64,000 nucleotides of DNA from Amycolatopsis vancoresmycina (GTDB lineage Bacteria; Actinomycetota; Actinomycetes; Mycobacteriales; Pseudonocardiaceae), in NCBI RefSeq assembly GCF_000716785.1, contig NZ_JNYY01000003.1, positions 248,001 to 312,000 on the forward strand, written 5' to 3'. Shown piece after piece: positions 1 to 7,981 of the stretch. Each line of letters begins with the position of its first letter. Positions within the stretch are counted from its first letter, which is position 1. The notes below the pieces were generated by a model. The model saw only the letters and a list, made by a program, of their open reading frames with translations. It was not told the origin of the DNA and did not search any database. A program made the translations under genes and the position numbers.

Positions 1-41
1 GCGGCGCCGGGGTCTGTGTCATCCGGCACAGAGCGCGGGAT

Positions 42-704
42 TCACTCCGCCAGCCGCCGAAGTTCGGCCGGGCGGTGGATCGTCACCCGCATCCGGCCGG
101 TGCTGATGACTCCCGTCCGGCGCAGTTCCCGCGTGGCACGGGCCCAGGATTCGCGGGACAGTCCCGCGGTCATCGCCAGTTCCGCCTGGGTCGCCGGGAT
201 CGCGATCTCGACCGTCCCGTTCCGGTGCACCCCGAGCCGCACGGCGAGCAACATCAGCTGAGCGGCGACGCGGCGGATCGAGGATCCGCCGGTGAGGTCC
301 AGCCACTGCCGGTCGGTGCCGCGCAACCGTCCGCTCAGCACCACAACGAGCGCCCAGGCGATCCGCGCGTTGCCGCGGCACAGCTCGACGAACGTGCTGC
401 CGGGGACTTCCAGCGCCCTGACGTCCCCGAGCGCCTCGACGGTCGCCGACCGCGACCGGTCTTCGATCGCGGCCAGCTCGCCGACGATGTCGCCGCCTTC
501 GCGCACGCCGAGGACGACCTCACGGCCGTCGGGTGTCACGCTCGTGATGCGCACCCGTCCGGACAGCAGCATCAGAACGCTTCTCGACGAATCGCCTTCG
601 CGGCAGAGCAGGTCGGCCCGGCGGAAGGTCCGCGGGGTCGCCAGCGCATCCAGTTCCCGGCGGCCGTCCTCGCCCAGCAGGGCCCGGAAGCCGTCCTCGT
701 GCAT
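42..704 (-). CDS. Crp/Fnr-family transcription regulator
   Basis: This 220-residue protein should be a DNA-binding regulator that senses a cyclic nucleotide or a related small ligand. Residues about 15-115 form a cyclic-nucleotide-binding beta-roll. Its phosphate-binding cassette lies at residues 71-90 and contains the GELAAI and RSRSATV signatures, including the Arg that contacts cNMP phosphate in known family members. Residues about 140-215 hold a Crp-type winged helix. No Fnr-type N-terminal cysteine cluster is seen, so an oxygen-sensing iron-sulfur role is unlikely. It lies 27 bp downstream of a cyclase-like gene on the same strand, which suggests a ligand maker and ligand reader in one transcript. 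The family is secure, but the ligand and targets are unknown. Confidence 0.9.
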   Translation of the reverse strand: MHEDGFRALLGEDGRRELDALATPRTFRRADLLCREGDSSRSVLMLLSGRVRITSVTPDGREVVLGVREGGDIVGELAAIEDRSRSATVEALGDVRALEVPGSTFVELCRGNARIAWALVVVLSGRLRGTDRQWLDLTGGSSIRRVAAQLMLLAVRLGVHRNGTVEIAIPATQAELAMTAGLSRESWARATRELRRTGVISTGRMRVTIHRPAELRRLAE

Positions 705-731
705 GGCGTGCCACCTTCCCAGGGGGCTCGG

Positions 732-1349
732 CTACGCGGTCATACCTTGTCGAGGTGCTCGTGTCTCGGGCGTGTAGAGCCAGCCGCGCAGCCGTTCGTC
801 ACCGAGCTTGAAGTGGACGGCCCTGGTGAAGGCGCTGCGATCGATCCCGGGATAGCCGTGCCGCACGACCGAGCGGTGGATCTCCTGCGAGACAGCCAAA
901 GCGAGCCAGTCGGCGGTCTGGCCGAGGCGTCGCCGGAGCTCCTGGGAGTCGACCAGCCGGCACGCGATGTCGACGTCTTCCCCGTAGGAGGCCCGGGCAT
1001 CGCGGTGCACCTCACCGGCGTGCACGGCAACCCGCAACCGGAAGGCGAGCTCGGGCCGGCTGCCGGCGTGCCCGGCGAGCAGTTCGGCCAGCGCGGGCAC
1101 GACCGTGGTGAGCAGCAGCGTCTTGGGAAGCTGGTCGTGCGGCCGGATGAGGCAGAGCGCCCCATCCCCGCGGTCGACGAACGGATCCCGGTGCTTCCGG
1201 CCGATCCCGCCGGCGGCGAGGGCTTCGTCGAGCAGCTCGAAGAGGGCGATCCGGAGTTGGGTACGCACCGAGTTCGTCCGGTCGGTCGACGCTTCGATGT
1301 CGACCGCTACGATGGCCCGGTGCCGGGGTAAGTCGGCCGAGATGTCCAT
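732..1349 (-). CDS. Class III nucleotidyl cyclase-like protein
   Basis: This 205-residue protein has the layout of a lone class III cyclase homology domain. Asp17 (VDIEAST) and Asp62 (RGDG) sit where the two metal-binding Asp residues lie. Residues 123-132 (GEDVDIACRL) match the motif that normally supplies Asn and Arg for transition-state stabilisation. Here Asn is replaced by Asp127 while Arg131 is kept, so activity could be altered or lost. I start at ATG 1349 because AGGG- and GCAGG-like bases precede it; an in-frame upstream extension lacks family features. It probably heads a two-gene operon with the Crp/Fnr gene. No membrane segment is seen. It may make a cyclic nucleotide or only bind one. 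Confidence 0.7.
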   Translation of the reverse strand: MDISADLPRHRAIVAVDIEASTDRTNSVRTQLRIALFELLDEALAAGGIGRKHRDPFVDRGDGALCLIRPHDQLPKTLLLTTVVPALAELLAGHAGSRPELAFRLRVAVHAGEVHRDARASYGEDVDIACRLVDSQELRRRLGQTADWLALAVSQEIHRSVVRHGYPGIDRSAFTRAVHFKLGDERLRGWLYTPETRAPRQGMTA

Positions 1350-1377
1350 GGCTCGCACCTGCCCTTTCAGGGGCGGA

Positions 1378-1391
1378 ACTGAAGTTTCAGT
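1378..1391. promoter_or_regulatory. Palindrome ACTGAA-N2-TTCAGT upstream of the cyclase-like gene
   Basis: A perfect 6-bp inverted repeat with a 2-bp spacer lies 28 bp upstream of the cyclase-like start, in the 251-bp divergent interval. The half-site CTGAA recurs in the tandem repeat next to the XRE gene at 1562-1581, so the same regulator could read both. This is a candidate operator only. Confidence 0.4.
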
Positions 1392-1561
1392 CAAGCCGAC
1401 TGTATGGCGCTGGAGTGTGGCGAACAACCGGGATGTATGGGGTGTTACCCGTTTGGTGCCAGGCGGATTTCGCGCACGTGATAACGGTTCAGTCCCTACT
1501 GCGGCGTGGCGCCCGGGGAAGGCGGAGCAGGTTGGGTAGGGTCTTTGCCCTTACCTACCTC

Positions 1562-1581
1562 TACTGAACTATACTGAACTT
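1562..1581 (+). promoter_or_regulatory. Tandem TACTGAACT repeat before the XRE gene
   Basis: Two head-to-tail 10-bp copies (TACTGAACTA and TACTGAACTT) end 19 bp before the XRE start codon. They are AT-rich against the local background and spaced one helical turn apart. They could be promoter -10 elements, an XRE operator, or both. They share the CTGAA half-site with the palindrome at 1378-1391. Confidence 0.4.
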
Positions 1582-1600
1582 CCCCGAAGGGTGGCCAGTC

Positions 1601-2656
1601 ATGTCCCGAGCCGAGCCGCGGCCTGCGCTTGCACGCCGTCTGCGCGCGCTGAGGGAAGAGGCGGGTATCACCCAGGCTCAGCTGGGCCAGGCCCTCGGCG
1701 GGTCGAAGCCACTCAGCGTCTCGCTCATCTCGTCGTGGGAGAACGCCGACAAGCCGGTCGTGCCGCCAAGCCACCGCTTGAATGCCTACGCAGCTTTGTT
1801 CGCCACCCGTCGGTCCGTGGCGGGTGACACCGTCCGTCTCCTGCCTGTAGAGCAACTGACGGACGTCGAGGAAGTCCGCCGCAAGGAACTGCAGGCCGAG
1901 CTGCTCTCGTTGCGCGATCAAGGCGAGCTCGCCGAGCCGGCGCCGGCCCGGCCGGACTTCTGGCAGTTCCGGGACGACGAGGACATCACGATCGTCTGTG
2001 CCCGGCTCCCGGAAGAGCACCGGAGGAACCTCACTTACGCGGATCCCGAGAACGCCGACTACGTGTCCCTGTACACCTACGCCGATCTGGATGCGCTGAT
2101 CGAACTGCACGGCCACATCCGGTCGCGGAACCTCGACAACGAGGTGCGGTTCCGCACCACCGAGAACCTGCTGACGGACGACTACACGACGCACCTGATC
2201 CTGCTCGGTGGTGTGGATTGGAACCCCGTGACCAAGGAAGTGATGCAGCGCACCGGCCTTCCCGTGAGGCAGGTCAGCCGCGACGACGAACCCGAGAACA
2301 ACGGCTTCTCCGTGGAGGAGGACGGCGAGACCCGCCTCTTCAGGTCCCGGCTCGACGGCGCCGGCCATCTCCTCGAGGACGTGGCGCTCTTCTACCGATG
2401 TGTGAGTCCGTTCAACCGGAAGCGCACTGTGACCGTGTGCAATGGCATGTACGGCCGTGGCACCTATGGTGCGGTCCGGGCGCTGACCGACCGCCGTTTC
2501 CGTGATCGGAACTGGGAGTACCTGCGTGAACGATTCAGCGGCGCGGAGAACTTCAGCATCGTCAGTCGCATCCCCGTTACCGGTTCGTCAGGGCTGACTC
2601 CCGATTGGACCGTTGAGGACAACCGGCTGCACGAGTGGCCCGAGGCTGACGCCTAA
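1601..2656 (+). CDS. XRE-family regulator with unrecognised C-terminal domain
   Basis: This 351-residue protein begins with a Cro/CI-type helix-turn-helix (about residues 10-70, with ITQAQLGQAL and SLISSWEN). The remaining 230 residues form a domain I do not recognise by name. Visible landmarks are a hydrophobic strand plus GGVDWN (199-208), and a Gly-rich segment CNGMYGRGTYGAVRALTD (280-297) followed by RRFRDRN. The Gly-rich turn after a beta strand and the acidic loops suggest a ligand- or nucleotide-binding fold, which is inference. Its TAA stop overlaps the ATG of the next gene (TAATG), so the two are translationally coupled. Base composition is below that of the neighbours. It may be an autoregulated sensor controlling the downstream glycosyltransferase. 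Confidence 0.8.
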   Translation: MSRAEPRPALARRLRALREEAGITQAQLGQALGGSKPLSVSLISSWENADKPVVPPSHRLNAYAALFATRRSVAGDTVRLLPVEQLTDVEEVRRKELQAELLSLRDQGELAEPAPARPDFWQFRDDEDITIVCARLPEEHRRNLTYADPENADYVSLYTYADLDALIELHGHIRSRNLDNEVRFRTTENLLTDDYTTHLILLGGVDWNPVTKEVMQRTGLPVRQVSRDDEPENNGFSVEEDGETRLFRSRLDGAGHLLEDVALFYRCVSPFNRKRTVTVCNGMYGRGTYGAVRALTDRRFRDRNWEYLRERFSGAENFSIVSRIPVTGSSGLTPDWTVEDNRLHEWPEADA

Positions 2657-3915
2657 TGCCTAGCCAGCAGCTTTCGCATCGCCATCTGCTGAAATACGTG
2701 GCTGCCCAGTTTGCGCCATGGGCGCAGTTGGATGCGATAATCGTGCCGAACGGCCGTCCGCCCGCCTACCTGGATCAGGCCATCGAGGCGGCGAAGCGCC
2801 TCGGTGCGCACCTGTTGTTGTTGTGCAGTTTGCGAGCCAATGTCGAGCACGCCGCCTCACGTGCGGCCCGTGCCGGCGTTGAGGTTGTGGCCCTGGATAT
2901 CGGCAAAGTGCCCGATAACATCATTCCCCGGTTTGCGACTGATCAACTCCTTCGTCACAGCAGGTTTCATCGCAACGTCGACACCAGTCGAAAGCGGAAC
3001 CTCGGCCTTCTGATCGCGGCACTGGCGGGCTGGAAACGAATCCTTTTCTTCGACGACGATATCCTCTTGCCGGAAGTCGACAACCTCAGGGCGGCCGCCG
3101 GTCTTCTGGAGAAATCTTCGGTCGTCGGCCTTGCGAACGCCGGTATGCCGGACAACTCGGTCGTCTGTCACGCGCTCCGGGCGATCGGTGCCGCCCAAGA
3201 CACCTTCATCGGCGGCGGCGCGATGGTGGTCGGCGAATCTGCATTCGGCTCGTTCTTTCCCAACATCTACAACGAAGACTGGTTTTTTCTCCTGGACGGG
3301 CGAAGACTTCGGCCCTCCGCTGTCACCGGGACCGCGCTGCAGTACGACTATGATCCTTTCCGGGATCCGCGGCGCGCTCGTGGTGAGGAGCTGGGAGACA
3401 CCCTCGCCGAAGGGGTCTACGGCCTACTCGACAACGGTTACGGCCTGGTGGACGCCGACGACGCCTACTGGACTGAATTCCTGGGAGAGCGGCGGCGAAT
3501 CATCAGTACGACGATCGGGCAGGTTGCAGCGTCCAGGATCGAACCGGGCCAGAAGAGGCGGATGATCGCCGCGCTGAAGGCATCTATCGGGCGCAGCCAC
3601 CTCATCCGCCCCGAGCTCTGCGTGCAGTACATGCAAGCCTGGCAAGCGGACACCGTTCTCTGGCGTAGGTTGATCTCCAAGGCGATCCGCCGAGAGTCGC
3701 TCGGTCTCGACGATGCCCTGGTGACCCTCGGCATCGACCACCTCGTGCACCGCGGCGTCGAGTCCGGGATCACCTTGAGCGAGAAGCTTCGATCGGACGA
3801 ATTCCGCCCCTTTGCACGGGCAGCACCGGCCCCAGTTGCTTCACCAGAACGTGACAGAATTCGGCTTCTGACCGGACCCGGCCGTCAGGCAAGGTCGTCC
3901 GCGCGTAGCAGATGA
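2656..3915 (+). CDS. Cytoplasmic GT-A-like glycosyltransferase paired with XRE regulator
   Basis: This 419-residue protein resembles a GT2-type nucleotide-sugar transferase. An early Rossmann-like segment (DAIIVPNG, residues 26-33) leads to a strand ending in FFDDDI, whose DDD at 133-135 is a good metal/nucleotide-sugar DxD motif. A later YNEDWFF (205-211) fits the acidic base region of GT-A enzymes. No signal peptide or membrane span is seen, so it should act in the cytosol. The gene overlaps the XRE stop codon by one base. Composition is foreign: bases 2881-3000 are about 54 percent G+C by hand count, and rare codons such as ATA and runs of TTG occur. Its last ~50 codons overlap the convergent GNAT gene, so the tail may not be conserved. 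Donor and acceptor are unknown. Confidence 0.75.
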   Translation: MPSQQLSHRHLLKYVAAQFAPWAQLDAIIVPNGRPPAYLDQAIEAAKRLGAHLLLLCSLRANVEHAASRAARAGVEVVALDIGKVPDNIIPRFATDQLLRHSRFHRNVDTSRKRNLGLLIAALAGWKRILFFDDDILLPEVDNLRAAAGLLEKSSVVGLANAGMPDNSVVCHALRAIGAAQDTFIGGGAMVVGESAFGSFFPNIYNEDWFFLLDGRRLRPSAVTGTALQYDYDPFRDPRRARGEELGDTLAEGVYGLLDNGYGLVDADDAYWTEFLGERRRIISTTIGQVAASRIEPGQKRRMIAALKASIGRSHLIRPELCVQYMQAWQADTVLWRRLISKAIRRESLGLDDALVTLGIDHLVHRGVESGITLSEKLRSDEFRPFARAAPAPVASPERDRIRLLTGPGRQARSSARSR

Positions 3916-4327
3916 CCTCACCGTGGCCCCAGTCCCAATAACCCAACCGGCGGTACAAGCGCGCCGCACCAACGTTGTCGGTGCGGACCGCCAACGCGAC
4001 CCGCTCATGTCCCTCCTCCACGAGGTAACGTTCGACAGCATGGATTAGGGCACTCCCCAGCCCACGGTTGCGCAAATCCCCAACCACCTCCAAATGCGTC
4101 AGCAGCGCTACGCCAGGCAGGTGCCAACGGATCGCCTCCTCCTCGGCCCGCTCCAGCCACAGGTAGACATCTCCGGCCGGCCGGTCGCCCAACCAGGCGA
4201 CGAACAGCACACCGAGGCCGTTCCGCTGGCGATGTAGCCGATCGGTGAGGAATCGGCGGTCGCCGAAGGTCGTCGCGAACGGATTCACGTCGTCTGTGCG
4301 GGCCGGCCTGAGATCGGGCTCGGTCAC
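3770..4327 (-). CDS. GNAT-family N-acetyltransferase
   Basis: This 185-residue protein carries a GNAT fold. A strand ending in LTHLEVV is followed by the acetyl-CoA pyrophosphate loop region DLRNRGLGSAL, and then the VRTDNVGAARLYRRLGY motif typical of motif B. I start at GTG 4327 because AGGAG lies eight bases upstream; earlier in-frame Met codons lack a ribosome site. The 3' end overlaps the convergent glycosyltransferase by 146 bp, so the final ~30 residues fall outside the normal GNAT core. The acceptor (protein, antibiotic or small amine) cannot be read from sequence. Its tie to the XRE-glycosyltransferase pair is positional only. Confidence 0.85.
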   Translation of the reverse strand: MTEPDLRPARTDDVNPFATTFGDRRFLTDRLHRQRNGLGVLFVAWLGDRPAGDVYLWLERAEEEAIRWHLPGVALLTHLEVVGDLRNRGLGSALIHAVERYLVEEGHERVALAVRTDNVGAARLYRRLGYWDWGHGEVICYARTTLPDGRVRSEAEFCHVLVKQLGPVLPVQRGGIRPIEASRSR

Positions 4328-4402
4328 AGCAGGCACTCCTGTTCGCCGGGGCCACATCATTTTGCCAAACAAGGCAGGTGCGGGCCAGGGAACTTTCGTC
4401 GG

Positions 4403-6253
4403 TCACACGGCCGTGGTGAGATCGTAGACCGTTACCCCGTCCACTGTGGACGCCTGATACCGCGATGCCACCCACTCGGCGATCTGCTGGGCCGCGTCCG
4501 AGCCGGTCGAGCCCCGCATCGTCATGCCCTCGCCCAGGAAGTAGTGGATCCGTCCGTTCGCCACGTACTGCTGGAACTGGGCCAGCGTCGGGTACGGGTC
4601 CGTTCCGTTGAACCCGCCCACCGCCAGCACCGGTGCCCCGCTCGCCAGCTGGTAACCCGCCGCCGCGTTCGACAGCACCGTGGCGGCCGTCCAGGTGTAC
4701 CGGGATGCCTCCTGCTTCAGCAACGCCGTGAGCGATTCGCCGGGCAGCGTCGTCGAAAGCAGCGAGCCCGGGCCGCCGGGACCGCCGAAGCCGCCGCGGC
4801 CGCCGAAGCCGGACGTCGGGCCGGCCGAGGGGATTGCGCCGCTGTGGGGTGTCGATGCCGTGGCTAGCGTGTAAGCGCCCGTACCCGAAAGCAGGACCAC
4901 CAGCGAAAAGATGGCCACGAACGAGGCCGCCCAGCGGGTCAGGTGGGCCGCGAAGAACAGCGCCACCGCGGCCAGCAGGCCGCCCACCAGGACCGTCGGG
5001 GCCAGCCACGGCTGCCAGGACGAACCCAGCAGCAGGTACGCCGTCAACGCTGTCAACGCCACGCCGCCGCTGAGCAGACCCGACGCCGCCGGGTGGGCTC
5101 GCATCCGCCACAACTGGACCGCCGCCGTGCCGGTCAGCGCGCCCACCGCCGGGGCCAGTGCCACCGTGTAGTACGGGTGGATGATGCCGCCCATGTAGCT
5201 GAACACCAGGGCCGTCACCAGCAGCCAGCCGCCCCACAGGAGCAGTGCCGCCCGGGCCGCGTCCGTGCGCGGGGCGCGGCGGGTGAACCACAGGCCCGCG
5301 CCCAGCGCCAGCAGCGCCGCCGGCAGCAGCCAGGCGATGCCGCCCGCCATCTCGCTGCCGAACAGCCTGGTCAGGCCGGTCGACCCCCAGCCGCGGCCCC
5401 CGCCGCCGCCGACGCTGCCCACCTCGTCGCCGGTGATGCGGCCGAAGCCGTTGTAGCCGAACACCAGCTCCCACAGCGAGTTCGTCTGGGACCCGCCGAT
5501 GTAGGGGCGCGACGCCGCCGGCCACAGCGCCACGACCACCAGGTACCAGCCCGCCGCCAGCAGCGTCGAGACCAGCGCGCCCAGCAGGTGCAGCAGTCGT
5601 TTGCCCAGCGACACCGGCGCGGCGACGAGGTAGGCGACGGCGAACGCGGGCAGCACCAGGAACGCCTGCAGCATCTTCGCCAGGAAGCCGAAGCCGACCG
5701 CGGCACCGGCCAGCGCGAGCCAGCGCGGGCTCGCCTTCTCGCAGGCCCGGACGACGCAATAAGCGCCCGCCACCAACAGGAGCACGAGCAGCGCGTCCGG
5801 GTTGTTGAACCGGAACATCAGCGCGGCGGCCGGGGTCAGGGCCAGCACCAGGCCCGCGAGGAGCCCGGCCGCCGGGCCGGACGAGCGGCGGACGGCCGCC
5901 GACAGCAGCCAGACCGAGCCCACGCCCATCAGCGCCTGCGGCACCAGGATGCTCCACGCGTTCACGCCGAACAGCCGCGCCGACAGCCCCATCACCCACA
6001 GCGCGGCCGGGGTCTTGTCGACCGTGATGGCGTTGGCCGCGTCGCTGGAGCCGAAGAACAGCGCCTTCCAGCTCTGCGAGCCCGCCTGGGCCGCCGCGGA
6101 GTAGAACGCGTTCGCCCAGCCGGAGGCGCCGAGCCCCCACAGGTAGAGCACGGCGGTGCCGAGCAGGAGGACGGCCAGCAGCGGTGAGTACCAGGAACGG
6201 CGGGCCGGGAGTACGGGGGTTGTCACGGTGTCGCGGGACGCCAGAGCGGTCAT
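4403..6253 (-). CDS. GT39/ArnT-like polytopic glycosyltransferase
   Basis: This 616-residue integral membrane protein belongs to the PMT/ArnT (GT39, GT-C) superfamily. It should transfer a sugar from a polyprenyl-phosphate donor to a protein or envelope lipid at the outer face of the membrane. About ten hydrophobic spans are visible, with an early acidic loop and the TVDKTPAALWVMG segment typical of the first external loop. A Gly-rich stretch around residues 480-500 precedes a C-terminal soluble domain ending in YDLTTAV. The start ATG lies four bases after the stop of the kinase gene and is preceded by GGAAG, so the two form an operon. The kinase linkage suggests envelope-stress control. The true substrate is unknown. 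Confidence 0.85.
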   Translation of the reverse strand: MTALASRDTVTTPVLPARRSWYSPLLAVLLLGTAVLYLWGLGASGWANAFYSAAAQAGSQSWKALFFGSSDAANAITVDKTPAALWVMGLSARLFGVNAWSILVPQALMGVGSVWLLSAAVRRSSGPAAGLLAGLVLALTPAAALMFRFNNPDALLVLLLVAGAYCVVRACEKASPRWLALAGAAVGFGFLAKMLQAFLVLPAFAVAYLVAAPVSLGKRLLHLLGALVSTLLAAGWYLVVVALWPAASRPYIGGSQTNSLWELVFGYNGFGRITGDEVGSVGGGGGRGWGSTGLTRLFGSEMAGGIAWLLPAALLALGAGLWFTRRAPRTDAARAALLLWGGWLLVTALVFSYMGGIIHPYYTVALAPAVGALTGTAAVQLWRMRAHPAASGLLSGGVALTALTAYLLLGSSWQPWLAPTVLVGGLLAAVALFFAAHLTRWAASFVAIFSLVVLLSGTGAYTLATASTPHSGAIPSAGPTSGFGGRGGFGGPGGPGSLLSTTLPGESLTALLKQEASRYTWTAATVLSNAAAGYQLASGAPVLAVGGFNGTDPYPTLAQFQQYVANGRIHYFLGEGMTMRGSTGSDAAQQIAEWVASRYQASTVDGVTVYDLTTAV

Positions 6254-6257
6254 GTGA

Positions 6258-7793
6258 TCAGCTTCCGGTGCCCAGCTGGGGCAGCGTTGTGCCGATGCTG
6301 TGCACGCGCTGTGCGGGCACGGCCACGGGCAGGCGCACCGCGAACTCCGTCCGGCCGGGCCGGCTGTGCACCTCGATCGTGCCGTGGTGGGCGACGACGA
6401 CGGCGGACGCGATCGCCATCCCGAGCCCGGTGCTGCCGGCGTTGCGGGAGCGCGACGAGTCGCCGCGCGCGAAGCGCTCGAAGACGTCCGGCAGCAGGTC
6501 CGGTGCGATGCCGGGGCCGTTGTCGGTCACCGTGAGCACGGCGCTGCCGTCCGCGGAGCGGGCGAGCGCCGTCACCACCGCCGTGCCGGGCGGGGTGTGC
6601 GTGCGGGCGTTGGCCAGCAGGTTCGCCAGCACCTGGTGCAGGCGCTGGACGTCGCCGAGCACGAGCACCGGCTCCGGGGGCAGTTCCAGGAGCCACCGGT
6701 GCTCGCGCCCGGCGACCCGGGCGTCGCCGACCGCGTCGGCGACCAGGCGGGTCAGGTCGACCTCGCGCACGTCGAGGGGACGGCCCGCGTCGAGCCGCGC
6801 GAGCAGCAGCAGGTCCTCGACCAGCGACGACATCCGGACGGCTTCGGACTGGATCCGGCCCATCGAGTGCGCGACGTCCGGCGGCACCAGCGCGCTGCCG
6901 CGGGCGGCCAGCTCGGCGTACCCGCGGATGGCGGCCAGTGGCGTGCGCAGCTCGTGGCTGGCGTCCGCGACGAACTGCCGGACCCGGATTTCGCTGTCGT
7001 GGCGCGCTTCGAGGGCCTGGGCGACGTGGCCCAGCATCAGGTTCAGTGCCGAGCCGACCTGGCCGACCTCGGTCCGCGGGTCGGTGTCGCCCTCCGGGAC
7101 CCGGATGGACAGCGCCACCTGGCCGCGGTCGAGCGGCAGCTCGGTGACGCGCCCCGCGGTGGCCGCGACGCGGTCGAGCGGGCGCAGCGTGCGGCGGACC
7201 GCGAACGCGCCGAGGAAGGCCACGCCGAGCACGCCCGCCGCGGCGACGCCGAACAGGATCAGCCCGACGGTGAGCAGCGTGTCGGTGACCGGCTTCATCG
7301 GCAGGCCGGTCACCACCACGTCGGACGTGCCGGCGACCGGCAGCGCCATCAGCCGGTACTCGCCGAGGTCGGCGAAGGACATCGTGTGCGGCTTGCCGTC
7401 GGCCGGCACGGAGAGCATCAGCGCCTGCTGGTCCGCGGTGAGGTACAGCCGGCCGCCGTGCTCGGCGATGCTGTCGTCGTGGACGAGCACCTGCCCCGAG
7501 AAGGTGGCGCTGACCGTGCCGACGTTCTGCCCGAGCGGGTGCGCGCCCTGCTGCTGCGGCGGCGGCCCGCCGTCCGGCGGCCGGGTGTTGCTCGCGAAGA
7601 CCAGCGAGCGGTTCGCCGCGGCTGAGAGCTGCTGGTCGATCTGGCGGGTGAGGAACAGGTCGAGCGCGAACTCGCTGACCACGCCGACGAGCAGGCACAC
7701 CACGGTGAGCAGCACGACCATCGAGCCGGTCAGCTTCGCGCGCAGCGAGAGCCGCCCCCGGCGGGGGCGTGCTGGAACGGTTCGCGCGGCCAT
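6258..7793 (-). CDS. Orphan HAMP sensor histidine kinase
   Basis: This 511-residue membrane kinase has two transmembrane helices (about 21-46 and 172-198) flanking an extracytoplasmic sensor of about 125 residues. A HAMP linker follows (about 197-265), then a HisKA dimerisation domain with phospho-acceptor His280 in ASHELRTPLAAIRGY, and an HATPase domain with N, G1 (DNGPGIAP) and G2 (GSTGLGMA) boxes. I start at ATG 7793 because upstream codons have no family features. Kinases of this TrcS-like type normally sit after a response regulator, but none is present within the window on either side. It is followed directly by the GT39 gene, and a secreted or anchored protein diverges upstream, perhaps a target or accessory. 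The signal is unknown. Confidence 0.92.
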   Translation of the reverse strand: MAARTVPARPRRGRLSLRAKLTGSMVVLLTVVCLLVGVVSEFALDLFLTRQIDQQLSAAANRSLVFASNTRPPDGGPPPQQQGAHPLGQNVGTVSATFSGQVLVHDDSIAEHGGRLYLTADQQALMLSVPADGKPHTMSFADLGEYRLMALPVAGTSDVVVTGLPMKPVTDTLLTVGLILFGVAAAGVLGVAFLGAFAVRRTLRPLDRVAATAGRVTELPLDRGQVALSIRVPEGDTDPRTEVGQVGSALNLMLGHVAQALEARHDSEIRVRQFVADASHELRTPLAAIRGYAELAARGSALVPPDVAHSMGRIQSEAVRMSSLVEDLLLLARLDAGRPLDVREVDLTRLVADAVGDARVAGREHRWLLELPPEPVLVLGDVQRLHQVLANLLANARTHTPPGTAVVTALARSADGSAVLTVTDNGPGIAPDLLPDVFERFARGDSSRSRNAGSTGLGMAIASAVVVAHHGTIEVHSRPGRTEFAVRLPVAVPAQRVHSIGTTLPQLGTGS

Positions 7794-7981
7794 GGGTTCA
7801 GCGTCCGTCCGCGCCGTGTGTGCGGGTTGTGTGCTGCCTGTGAGGCGGCTGTGCGGTGACCGGCCCGGGACGGGATGTCCGGTTCCTCCGGTCACAGGAA
7901 CGGCTGACGGCGGGCACAGTCCGCGCACAGCGAACGGCTCCACCGTGGATCGCACCGAAGGATCTCGTGAAGGAGCAGCAC

